Assembly: GCA_020718525.1 (NCBI GenBank)
Contig: DYRX01000113.1
Coordinates: 1-11,556 of the forward strand
Source: Victivallis vadensis
GTDB lineage: Bacteria > Verrucomicrobiota > Lentisphaeria > Victivallales > GWF2-50-93
Direction: 5' to 3'
Length of the DNA: 11,556 nucleotides
Below the pieces are notes generated by a model. That model saw only the letters and a list, made by a program, of their open reading frames with translations, made no database searches and was not told the DNA's origin. Made by a program: the position numbers and the translations under genes. How positions within the stretch are numbered: the stretch's first letter is position 1; each line of letters starts with the position of its first letter. This document shows positions 1 through 6,219 of the stretch, in pieces.

Positions 1-14
1 ATAAGAGAGAACAA

Positions 15-1061
15 ATGGCGAAGCTTCTGAAGGAACATGCCGTCGAAGAAAGGCTGATTGACTCGATCAGGCGCATGGAGGATCAGTCTTTTCTTCCGCC
101 TGAGAGGAAGCTCGCCGACGACATGAATGTCTCAAGATGCACCTTGAGAAGGACTCTGAGATCACTCGAAGCTCAAGGACTGATACACAGAATTCCCGGC
201 AAGGGGAATATCGTTTTGGCGCAGGAAAACAGTTCCACCCAGCTCAGACCTGCGGCAATATCCCCCGCAGAAATCTCTTTGTTCATGCCATCAGGATACA
301 TCGCCCCGTACATCTCGAAAATCATGGCTGGCTGGGACGATGCCCTCAAAGAATCTGACAAATGCTATCTTCTCCACGGCAATGTAAATCCCCACCGACA
401 GCTTTCAAACATTAAAACTGCGTCTCCAAAATGCAGAGTCATGGGCCTTTCCTTGCTTCCATGGAAAAGAAAAATACTGTCCCCCTTGGAACTCCTGTCG
501 AAATTCTCCGGAGATCTCGTTTTTATTCTTGACAGATGCGCTGGCGCCCCCGAACTCGGGCACGCAGTTCTGAACAACGAATCCAAGGGGGCTGAGCTTG
601 CCCTCGAATGGCTCCTTTCCGTAAAGCATCGCGCTGCGGGGACAGCATTATTTTTTAAGTTTCCATCTGAAAAATATTCCTCCGCAATTTCGAGACGGCT
701 CGAACTCTTCAGAGTGGCGGAAAAGATGTCACTGAAAATCCAAGCTGTCGAAGTGGAGGATGATGACCCCGCTGCTTTGCGCAAATATCTTTCTGCAATC
801 AAAAAGCCAGCTTCCGTCATATCTTCAGACGGACGCATGGCGGAAAAAATAATGCTCGCCTGCAAGGAACTGGGCATTCATGTCCCGGATCAGCTCACAC
901 TGCTTTCCCTCTTCGAGTCTCCAACCGATTGGAAAATTCCGCATGTCCATCCCGACTTCTACGCCATAGGACGCTTTTCCGGCAATTTGGCAGTCAATCT
1001 CCTCGACGGCAAACCGTTGAAGATGAAAAACATAAGCATTGATCCAGTTTTCCAGGCGTGA
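15..1061 (+). CDS. GntR-family transcriptional regulator with LacI-type ligand-binding domain
   Basis: The protein has 348 residues. Residues 10-68 form a GntR winged helix-turn-helix: the segment FLPPERKLADDMNVSRCTLR (26-45) is the recognition part, followed by LRSLEAQGLIHRIPGKGNIV. From about residue 85 to the end it looks like a degenerate periplasmic-binding/LacI-type sensor (ISLFMPSGYIAPYISKIMAG near the start of that part; a PDQLTLLSL segment and a C-terminal NLAVNLLDGKP segment of LacI style). This domain order is known from AraR-like GntR regulators, which bind DNA as dimers and usually respond to sugars or sugar phosphates. The ATG has a purine-rich AGAGAG stretch just upstream. No target gene can be assigned: upstream sequence is outside the window and the next gene is on the other strand. 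Regulation of the distant fermentation operon cannot be excluded but has no support. Confidence 0.85.
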   Translation: MAKLLKEHAVEERLIDSIRRMEDQSFLPPERKLADDMNVSRCTLRRTLRSLEAQGLIHRIPGKGNIVLAQENSSTQLRPAAISPAEISLFMPSGYIAPYISKIMAGWDDALKESDKCYLLHGNVNPHRQLSNIKTASPKCRVMGLSLLPWKRKILSPLELLSKFSGDLVFILDRCAGAPELGHAVLNNESKGAELALEWLLSVKHRAAGTALFFKFPSEKYSSAISRRLELFRVAEKMSLKIQAVEVEDDDPAALRKYLSAIKKPASVISSDGRMAEKIMLACKELGIHVPDQLTLLSLFESPTDWKIPHVHPDFYAIGRFSGNLAVNLLDGKPLKMKNISIDPVFQA

Positions 1062-1221
1062 CTAGCGCATGCCAGATTTGCTCGGCAAAAGCCTGCAGAA
1101 AGACTTACCTGGTTTCAGATCTCCGATCCTCCGTGATTTTTCAGTGGCAACTTTTTTCCATTTCCTAGCCGCATCGCGGCTATGTGATATCGCCATGAAT
1201 TGACACGTCAAGGACGGCTTT
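1062..1221. other. Intergenic region between convergent regulator and transposase genes
   Basis: No gene is visible in these 160 bases. It holds one clear small hairpin (1166-1182) and a short palindrome TTGAC-AC-GTCAA at 1200-1211. I see no convincing GC-stem-plus-T-run terminator for the regulator gene. Confidence 0.5.
1166..1182. repeat. Small perfect hairpin near transposase 3' end
   Basis: TAGCCGC and GCGGCTA pair perfectly (7 bp) around a 3-nt loop ATC. No T-run follows on either strand, so it is a poor intrinsic terminator. It lies about 40 bp beyond the stop codon of the REP-associated transposase and may be a REP-like hairpin, but it does not share the GGAAC flank of the pair at 2030-2086. 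Confidence 0.45.
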
Positions 1222-1791
1222 TTAATAATTTCCACTGGATATAGCGGAAGCGGTCAGTTTTTCAATATAAAATATAAGGAGAATAATTCTCATGGACTTG
1301 CAAATGGCGCGACGGTTCATTGCTATAATCTTTGAAATTCTCATTTTCACCCCGCACAATTCATGATATCCTGAATGTTTCCGTGCAGAAGGATGCGGCA
1401 CGGCTCCGGCTTTCATCATGCTGTAGTCTATGTAGAACATGCATTGGCTGAGATGCTGGCCGTTTTCGATCAGAGTGGCATGATAGCGCCCGCTCCAGAA
1501 TGCGCCTTCCCTGCCTTTGAGCGCATTGTACCTCTGCGCCATACGCCCATGGATATACTGCATCCCCTTCTCTATTTCCACACCTTTCCCCGCGTAAACA
1601 AGAAGATGCACATGATTGCAGGTCACAATGAAGTCAAGCACATCAACACGGAAACGGGCGACCATTTCACGAAGCTCCTTCAGATATGTGTCACGGGTGA
1701 TTGAACTTTCAAAGAAAAACTGTCTGTCAAGACAACGGTGCGTCAGATGGTAGCATGAGCAGTCAAGCCAGTTGCGGGTACGTCTCGGCAT
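1222..1791 (-). CDS. REP-associated Y1 (HUH) transposase, RAYT-like, C-terminus degenerate
   Basis: The protein has 189 residues from the ATG of the conserved MPRR opening. The Y1_Tnp fold is recognisable: a YHLTHRC strand near residue 14, the metal-binding HUH motif CNHVHLLV with H60 and H62, then GAFWSGRYHATLIE (97-110). The likely catalytic tyrosine is Y120, in FYIDYSMMKAG; it aligns with the YIYINPVKHG region of E. coli TnpA-REP. After GYHEL (about 141-145) the sequence loses family character and runs through a Lys/Ile-rich tail to a TAA, which suggests a frameshifted or eroded end. RAYTs are single-copy domesticated enzymes that act on short palindromic REP/BIME repeats, and several palindromes lie upstream here. 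A TTG six bases earlier (1797) is an alternative start, because an AAGGA box sits 5 nt before it and 11 nt before the ATG. Confidence 0.85.
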   Translation of the reverse strand: MPRRTRNWLDCSCYHLTHRCLDRQFFFESSITRDTYLKELREMVARFRVDVLDFIVTCNHVHLLVYAGKGVEIEKGMQYIHGRMAQRYNALKGREGAFWSGRYHATLIENGQHLSQCMFYIDYSMMKAGAVPHPSARKHSGYHELCGVKMRISKIIAMNRRAICKSMRIILLIFYIEKLTASAISSGNY

Positions 1792-1944
1792 TTTCAATAT
1801 TGTCCTTTAAAAATGATGGAAAGAGGAAGCATTTAATCCCTTACACAATAATTTCAAGTCTCAGAAAACCACCGTAAGAGCCATTTTTACGATTATTATT
1901 ATTCATAACTTACTTGCGACCAATTATATATACTAATTCTAATT

Positions 1945-1965
1945 AAAAGGGGTCAGACACCTTTT
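1945..1965. repeat. 21-nt near-perfect palindrome upstream of RAYT gene
   Basis: The left arm AAAAGGGGTC and the right arm GACACCTTTT pair around a central A, with only one mismatched pair (position 7, G against A). It lies about 150 bp upstream of the transposase start, a usual place for sequences recognised by RAYT/IS200-type enzymes. I have an impression of having seen similar GGGGTCNGACCCC-like palindromes near Y1 transposase genes, but cannot verify it. Confidence 0.6.
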
Positions 1966-1996
1966 CCTAAAGTTAAAAGACAAGAACTTGTCCTCG

Positions 1997-2020
1997 CACA
2001 AAGGCACGGAGGCACAAAGA
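1997..2020. repeat. Three tandem copies of a degenerate 8-nt unit (CACRRAGR)
   Basis: The units CACAAAGG, CACGGAGG and CACAAAGA follow one another without gaps. The third is followed by TTTCACC and then directly by the inverted hairpin pair at 2030. The array is short and non-coding in character. Confidence 0.65.
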
Positions 2021-2029
2021 TTTCACCAT

Positions 2030-2086
2030 GGAACACCGAGCACCAGCTTGGCATCTGAAAGAGAGCCGACAGGATGTCGGCGTTCC
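2030..2086. repeat. Inverted pair of related hairpins, BIME-like
   Basis: Two hairpins share the 5' sequence GGAAC-R-CCGA and face each other. The plus-strand copy starts with GGAAC at 2030 and folds CCGAGC-ACCA-GCTTGG (2036-2051, one G·T wobble). The minus-strand copy starts with GGAAC at 2086 and folds GCCGACA-TCC-TGTCGGC (2081-2065, perfect 7-bp stem). A 13-nt spacer separates them. Convergent copies of one short palindromic unit beside a RAYT gene match the architecture of REP/BIME elements. Family membership is inferred from architecture only. Confidence 0.6.
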
Positions 2087-2162
2087 ATCAGAAAAAAAAC
2101 GCTGTGTTCCTGTTCCGCATGTCAGTTTTTTCTGCGTTGGTGTCCAGCCTTCTGCCTCGCAA

Positions 2163-2190
2163 CCTGCCCGCAAAGCATAGCGCAGGCAGG
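2163..2190. repeat. Bulged hairpin in intergenic region
   Basis: CCTGCC-CGC pairs with GCG-GGCAGG, with a 2-nt CA bulge on the right side and an 8-nt loop. It lies directly before the hairpin at 2194, so the two would form tandem stems. Confidence 0.45.
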
Positions 2191-2193
2191 CAT

Positions 2194-2211
2194 AGACAGC
2201 TCAGGCTGTCT
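2194..2211. repeat. Perfect 7-bp hairpin, possible plus-strand terminator or repeat
   Basis: AGACAGC and GCTGTCT pair perfectly around loop TCAG. On the plus strand the stem is followed by TTCTCTT, a weak pyrimidine tail. On the minus strand, the direction of the dehydrogenase operon, no T-run follows. It is either a weak terminator or another member of the local palindrome cluster. Confidence 0.4.
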
Positions 2212-2309
2212 TTCTCTTCGATTCCGATAGCGACGACGAAGAAAGTCGTTAACTCCTTCCCGTTAGGAGCACAGCGTGAACAGCAACGGCAGTTTCAAGG
2301 GAGATCGGA

Positions 2310-2327
2310 CTGAAGGAATTCCTTCAG
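2310..2327 (-). terminator. 18-nt perfect palindrome spanning the operon's last stop codon
   Basis: CTGAAGGAATTCCTTCAG is its own reverse complement. As RNA it would fold into a 7-bp stem with an AATT loop. It includes the TGA stop (2326-2324) of the last operon gene, so it may form a transcript 3'-end structure. No T-run follows on the minus strand (TCCGATCTCCC), which argues against a classical intrinsic terminator. Confidence 0.4.
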
Positions 2328-3613
2328 GCGAAGATGCTTTCTGCATCTTTTCCCGATTTGGAGAGGCGCTCTTTAGCAAGGTCTGTTGCGACGTCTCTCC
2401 ACATGAGGTCGGGATTCTTGGCCTTTGCAAGCCGAGCGTAGATTTCAGAGACGTTCGAGCTTATGATATTGTAGACGAGCTGTTCGAGGTATGCCTTGCC
2501 GCATCCGTCCTGCTTCTTCACTTTTTTCTTGAACTTGTCGTCGGAGTCAACTTTGAGTTCCACCGCGCACGCGATGACGCCGCCTGCATTGACAATGAAA
2601 TCGGTGAGAGACGTGACATTTTTTCTTCTTTTGAGATAATATTCCACTACATGGTCAACGGGGTTGTTCGCGCCCTGCAGGATGATCCTTGTCTGGATTT
2701 TGTCGGCGTTCCTTCTTGTGATTGCATCCGGGCGGGCGGCGGGTATGAGGATGTCGGAGGGGACCTGGAGCAGTTGATCGAGGGTTTCTCCGATGAAGCG
2801 CATTTTAGTCGCCCCTGTGTAGAGCATAAGTCCGGAAGGCTCCTTCCTGATTTCGCTGAGCTGGTCCAGATCGAGTCCGTCCGGGTTGTATAGCCCCATG
2901 TTGATGTCGGATGCCCCGACTATTTTCGCCCCTTCGGCGGCGAGTTTTTCAGCGATGTGGCATCCTACATTTCCGTATCCCTGTATGACGACTCTCGCGC
3001 CGCGGATGCGGAAGCCCGGCTCGAACTCCTCGGCTGTTTTAGCGCCTGCAAAAAGTCCGTGCGCGGTAAGGCCCCATTCGTCGAGGGGCAGTCCGCCCTT
3101 TTCCGGAGGTCTTCCCACTCCGCCCCTGCCATGGTTGGGAGCCTTGTTGAGTCGTGAAAACACGTCGTAGATGAGTTGCATGTCCTGTTCGTCCGTGCCC
3201 ATGTCGGGTCCCGGAATGTAGTCGGCGACAGGCCAAAGCGCCTCTGCAAACGCAGTGATCAGCTTTTTTTTCTGGAGCGGGTTTTCTGCGAAATACGCAG
3301 GGTTGCCCAGTATGCCGCTTTTGCCTCCACCGATGGGAAGCATGGCGGCGGCGTTTTTGAATGTCATTGCGCTGGCGAGTCCATAGACTTCGTTCACGGA
3401 GATGTCGGGCGCGAGGCGTATGCCGCCAAGCGAGGGGCCTCTTGTCAGGTTGTCAACTACGACATATCCCCAGGTCTGATTGTTCTCATGATCGAATAGG
3501 CGGACGACCTTTTCGGGACCAAAATCGGTTCTGGGAATATGAAACCTCTTTTGAATGTCCTTGCCTTCGACGACGTCAATGTCAAGCTTCGACGGAATTC
3601 TTTCCATTTCCAT
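2324..3613 (-). CDS. Glu/Leu/Phe/Val-type amino acid dehydrogenase, probably branched-chain specific
   Basis: The protein has 429 residues. It catalyses NAD(P)-dependent oxidative deamination of an L-amino acid to the 2-oxoacid. The N-terminal substrate domain shows RGPSLGGIRLAPD (58-70), MTFKNAA with K86, PIGGGKSG with catalytic K98, and PGPDMGT with D137. The Rossmann domain has GYGNVG (212-217) and the ribose-binding D236 in SDIN, then GANNP and the late NAGGVI motif (342-347). In glutamate dehydrogenases the GPYKGG lysine holds the side-chain carboxylate of glutamate. Here that position is Leu62, as in leucine dehydrogenase (GPALGG), which argues for a branched-chain substrate. The length is nearer to glutamate dehydrogenase than to leucine dehydrogenase (about 365). 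The start at 3613 has AAGGAG at good spacing. It is the last gene of the operon, 17 nt after ptb, and would feed or drain the 2-oxoacid used by the Vor enzyme. Confidence 0.9.
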   Translation of the reverse strand: MEMERIPSKLDIDVVEGKDIQKRFHIPRTDFGPEKVVRLFDHENNQTWGYVVVDNLTRGPSLGGIRLAPDISVNEVYGLASAMTFKNAAAMLPIGGGKSGILGNPAYFAENPLQKKKLITAFAEALWPVADYIPGPDMGTDEQDMQLIYDVFSRLNKAPNHGRGGVGRPPEKGGLPLDEWGLTAHGLFAGAKTAEEFEPGFRIRGARVVIQGYGNVGCHIAEKLAAEGAKIVGASDINMGLYNPDGLDLDQLSEIRKEPSGLMLYTGATKMRFIGETLDQLLQVPSDILIPAARPDAITRRNADKIQTRIILQGANNPVDHVVEYYLKRRKNVTSLTDFIVNAGGVIACAVELKVDSDDKFKKKVKKQDGCGKAYLEQLVYNIISSNVSEIYARLAKAKNPDLMWRDVATDLAKERLSKSGKDAESIFA

Positions 3614-3630
3614 GGCGCATTCTCCTTTTA

Positions 3631-4557
3631 TTAACTTTTATTTTTCTTCATGATTTGCACTGCGAGCGCGATTGACATGAGCTTGCTTTCGTGGCTGTCT
3701 GCTCTTGACGGGACGATTATTGGCGTGGCACAGCCGATCACGACTGCGGCGATAGGTGATCCAACCCAGAGCTGGACCGCCTTGTAGATGGCATTGCCCA
3801 TATGTATGTCGTGGGCTACAACGATGTCCGCATTGCCGGCGACTTTTCTGTCGGCCACCCCCTTGGTTGCGGCGGACTTTGCCGAGACGGCGTTGTCCAG
3901 GGCGTAGGGGCCTTCGACTATGCAGTTTGGAAAAAGCCCATGTCTGCCCATTTCAGTCAGCATGACGGCATCCGTGATCGAGGGAGAGGAATGCTTCTCC
4001 GCGCTTTCCACGTAGGAGAGTATCGCCACTTTGGGGCATTCAATTCCCAGGGCGGCGGCGACTTGGACTGCATTGAGGACTATGTCCTTTTTACGGGCGA
4101 GATCGGGAGCGATGTTGATGCCCGCATCGGTCACTATGAGGAAGCCTGTTTTTCCGGGGACCGAGGTGACTCCGACATGGCTGAGTATCCTTTCGGAGCG
4201 GAGCCCCTGCTCCTTGTCGAGAACCTGGCGGATGAGGGTGCTCGTCTTGAGATTGCCCTTCATCAGTATGTCACCTCTGCCGCTTCTCAGTGCTGAGACG
4301 CTTTTTGCGACCGATTCTTCGGCGCTGGACGCATCAATCACTTCGAATCGCGACAAGTCCGTCCCCGTTTTGGAGGCGATTTCGCGGATATGCTTTTCTG
4401 ATCCGACCAGGCTTGCCTCGACCATTCCGAGATCAATCGCCTCTGAGAGTATTTCAATTATGTCTGCGTCGTCGGCGCCGGCTACGACAACTCGGAATTT
4501 TTCTCCGGCTGCCTGATTTACGGAAAGCTCCCTCAAACGTTCAAAACTTGAAATCAT
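3631..4557 (-). CDS. ptb: Phosphate butyryltransferase (phosphate acetyl/butyryltransferase family)
   Basis: The protein has 308 residues, close to the usual 300 of Ptb and shorter than most phosphate acetyltransferases. It swaps CoA for phosphate: acyl-CoA + Pi gives acyl phosphate + CoA. Family signatures are visible: GDILMKGNLKTSTLIRQVL (95-113), SHVGV (126-130), TDAGINIAPDL (143-153), EGPYALDNAVS (215-225) and SRADSHESKLMS (284-295). It sits in one operon with butyrate kinase, so the two make the usual Ptb-Buk pair, here probably acting on isobutyryl-, isovaleryl- or 2-methylbutyryl-CoA made by the Vor enzyme. The ATG at 4557 has a GGAG box about 10 nt upstream. Phosphate acetyltransferase activity cannot be ruled out from sequence, but the partner kinase favours the butyryl type. 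Confidence 0.92.
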   Translation of the reverse strand: MISSFERLRELSVNQAAGEKFRVVVAGADDADIIEILSEAIDLGMVEASLVGSEKHIREIASKTGTDLSRFEVIDASSAEESVAKSVSALRSGRGDILMKGNLKTSTLIRQVLDKEQGLRSERILSHVGVTSVPGKTGFLIVTDAGINIAPDLARKKDIVLNAVQVAAALGIECPKVAILSYVESAEKHSSPSITDAVMLTEMGRHGLFPNCIVEGPYALDNAVSAKSAATKGVADRKVAGNADIVVAHDIHMGNAIYKAVQLWVGSPIAAVVIGCATPIIVPSRADSHESKLMSIALAVQIMKKNKS

Positions 4558-4600
4558 GATTCACGGTCTCCGTCGAGCTTCTTTTTTTCTGAAGGCGTTC

Positions 4601-5074
4601 TCAGTCTTTTCTTATTGCTGTCCGCCCGGTTCTGGCGACGCCGATTATTCCGAAGGGTTTCAGCATGCTTATGAAGCCTCTCACCTGGGAGGGCTCGTTG
4701 ACTATTTCCAGCGTGATGGAATGCTTGCCGATGCCGGCTACGCGTGCATGGAAAACCTCTCCGATCTGCATGATCTGGGACATGCTGTCCTGGCTGAGTT
4801 TGATTTTCACCAGGGCGAGCTCCCTCTCGTGGTGATCTCCCGCGTCAAGCTTTTCCAGCCCTTTGATGTCAACGACCGAAGCCAGCTCCTTCTGGATGTT
4901 TTCGACATCCATCTCGGTGCTTTCAGACACTATCGTTATGCAGTTGAATGCCGGATCGTCCGTTTCAGATGTGTTCAGGCTCTGGATGTTGATGTTCATC
5001 TGCCTGAACTTGTCGGCGATGAACGCCAGGACGCCGGGCTTGTTCCTTACAACGCCAGTCATTATGTGTTCCAT
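4601..5074 (-). CDS. Orphan ACT-domain protein resembling acetolactate synthase small subunit
   Basis: The protein has 157 residues, close to IlvN/IlvH (about 160-170). An ACT domain covers residues 4-72, with the effector-loop segment RNKPGVLAFIADKF (10-23) and NINIQSLNTSET (27-38). The second, C-terminal small-subunit domain follows: HERELALVKIKL (82-93), EVFHARV (106-112) and FGIIGVARTGRTAI (141-154). IlvN-type subunits bind valine, or leucine/isoleucine, and feedback-regulate the large subunit IlvB. No large subunit is present here; the neighbours degrade or make branched 2-oxoacids. A role as a branched-chain amino acid sensor for the operon's enzymes is therefore an inference. An in-frame ATG six bases upstream (5080) lies only 2 nt from the AGGAG box, so the second ATG (5074) is the better start. 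Gaps of 68 and 43 nt to its neighbours are the widest in the operon. Confidence 0.88.
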   Translation of the reverse strand: MEHIMTGVVRNKPGVLAFIADKFRQMNINIQSLNTSETDDPAFNCITIVSESTEMDVENIQKELASVVDIKGLEKLDAGDHHERELALVKIKLSQDSMSQIMQIGEVFHARVAGIGKHSITLEIVNEPSQVRGFISMLKPFGIIGVARTGRTAIRKD

Positions 5075-5082
5075 ATGCATAT

Positions 5083-5087
5083 CTCCT
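5083..5087 (-). promoter_or_regulatory. Shine-Dalgarno box that decides the ACT gene start
   Basis: On the minus strand AGGAG lies 8 nt before the ATG at 5074 but only 2 nt before the in-frame ATG at 5080. The spacing supports initiation at 5074. Confidence 0.6.
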
Positions 5088-5142
5088 TTGCTTGCAGTTG
5101 CTTATGCTTTTCAGTTGCCAGCTGCAGATCGCCGGCAGCCGC

Positions 5143-6219
5143 TCATCTGACATATTCCTTGACAGCCTCCTCGCCGTTCATCGCGGAGAGGACGCCCTGC
5201 GCCAGTGCGAGCATCTCCCTTTCGCCGGGAATTATTTCAACGGGCGCAAGGAAGGCGACCCGCCTGACGATGAGCTCCATGAACTCCGCGTCGTTGGCTA
5301 TGCCGCCGGTGAGGATGATCCTGTCAACTTCCCCCTCGAGCGTCGCGCCATGCATCGCGATTTCCTTGCTTATCCTGTATGCCATGCCCCTGTAGAGCAG
5401 TTCGGCCTCCCTGTCGCCGTTTTTCGCCATTGAGAGGAGTTCCGCAAAATTGTTGGTGCCCTTGTATGCGACGACTCCGCCTTCGCCCGCAATTTTTCTT
5501 TTGATCTGAGGAAGGCTGAACTTTCCGCTGAAGCAAAGCTCCGCAAGTCCGAGGGAGGGCAGTCCGCCGGAGCGTTCCGGCGAAAAGGGACCGTCGCCAT
5601 TCAGCGCGTTGTTCACGTCAACCACCCGGCCTTTTTTGTGTGCGCCGACTGAGATGCCTCCGCCAATGTGCGCCACAATGAAGTTGCAGTCCTCGTATTT
5701 CCTGCCGAGCTTCTTCGCAGTCTGCTTTGCGACAGACTTCTGGTTCAGCGCATGGAAAATGCTGATTCTTCTGATTTCAGGGAGCCCCGAGAGGCGTGCA
5801 ACGTCATCTAGCTCGTCGACGACAACCGGGTCAACGATGAATGCCGGACATCCTGCCTCTTTCGACAGGAGATCTGCAAGCATTGCTCCAAGATTGCATG
5901 AATGCTCACCATAGCGGCCGGAGGCGAGATCCTCAAGCATGGCGGGATTGACTCTGTAGACTCCGCCCTGGATGGGCTTGAGCAGACCGCCCCGCCCGAC
6001 AACCGCGTCGAATCCCCCGACTGGAATATTGTGTTTCAAGAGAAAATTTTCAACGCATCCGAGCCGGAATCCGCACTGATCTGGAATGCTTGCAAAGTTC
6101 TTGAGCTCTGAAGCCGGATGCGAGAGAGACTCGACCGCCAGCTCGACTTCTGACTCGAAGCAGGAGACCTTCGTGCTTGTAGAGCCCGGATTTATAGCCA
6201 AAATGCGGATTTTTTTCAT
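5143..6219 (-). CDS. buk: Butyrate kinase (acetate/butyrate kinase family)
   Basis: The protein has 358 residues, the typical Buk length; acetate kinases are near 400. It transfers the phosphate of an acyl phosphate to ADP, yielding ATP and the free acid. ASKHA-fold signatures are clear: the phosphate-1 motif INPGSTSTKVSCFE (9-22), VVGRGGLLKP (73-82), the phosphate-2 region VAHIGGGISVGAHKKGRVVD (182-201), NGDGPFSPERSGGLP (207-221), and the adenosine motif ILTGGIA (302-308). Its ATG overlaps the stop of the Vor fusion gene by 4 nt (ATGA), so translation is probably coupled; the AAGGAG box is 14 nt away, rather far. With ptb downstream it forms the ATP-generating end of the pathway. Branched acyl phosphates are likely substrates given the Vor neighbours; Buk enzymes are known to accept isobutyrate and isovalerate. 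Confidence 0.94.
   Translation of the reverse strand: MKKIRILAINPGSTSTKVSCFESEVELAVESLSHPASELKNFASIPDQCGFRLGCVENFLLKHNIPVGGFDAVVGRGGLLKPIQGGVYRVNPAMLEDLASGRYGEHSCNLGAMLADLLSKEAGCPAFIVDPVVVDELDDVARLSGLPEIRRISIFHALNQKSVAKQTAKKLGRKYEDCNFIVAHIGGGISVGAHKKGRVVDVNNALNGDGPFSPERSGGLPSLGLAELCFSGKFSLPQIKRKIAGEGGVVAYKGTNNFAELLSMAKNGDREAELLYRGMAYRISKEIAMHGATLEGEVDRIILTGGIANDAEFMELIVRRVAFLAPVEIIPGEREMLALAQGVLSAMNGEEAVKEYVR

Larger units (their letters stand above)
1792..2323. other. Gene-free, palindrome-rich intergenic region
   Basis: These 530 bases lie between the start of the RAYT gene and the stop of the dehydrogenase gene. The first 150 bases are AT-rich and probably carry the RAYT promoter, though no clear -35/-10 pair was found. 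The rest holds, in order, a 21-nt near-palindrome, an 8-nt tandem repeat, an inverted pair of related hairpins, two further hairpins, and an 18-nt perfect palindrome that overlaps the dehydrogenase stop. The open frames here are short, overlap these repeats and lack protein character. Confidence 0.6.

Noticed and set aside
1988..2313. Short plus-strand frames in the intergenic repeat region
   Set aside because: They are built from the 8-nt tandem repeat and hairpins and have no protein character.
2276..2893. 205-codon plus-strand frame
   Set aside because: It is antisense to the C-terminal half of the dehydrogenase, with no recognisable motif or good ribosome binding site.
4556..5395. 279-codon open frame on the plus strand
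   Set aside because: It runs antisense across the clear ACT gene and the end of butyrate kinase, has no family resemblance, and mirrors the codon bias of the real genes.
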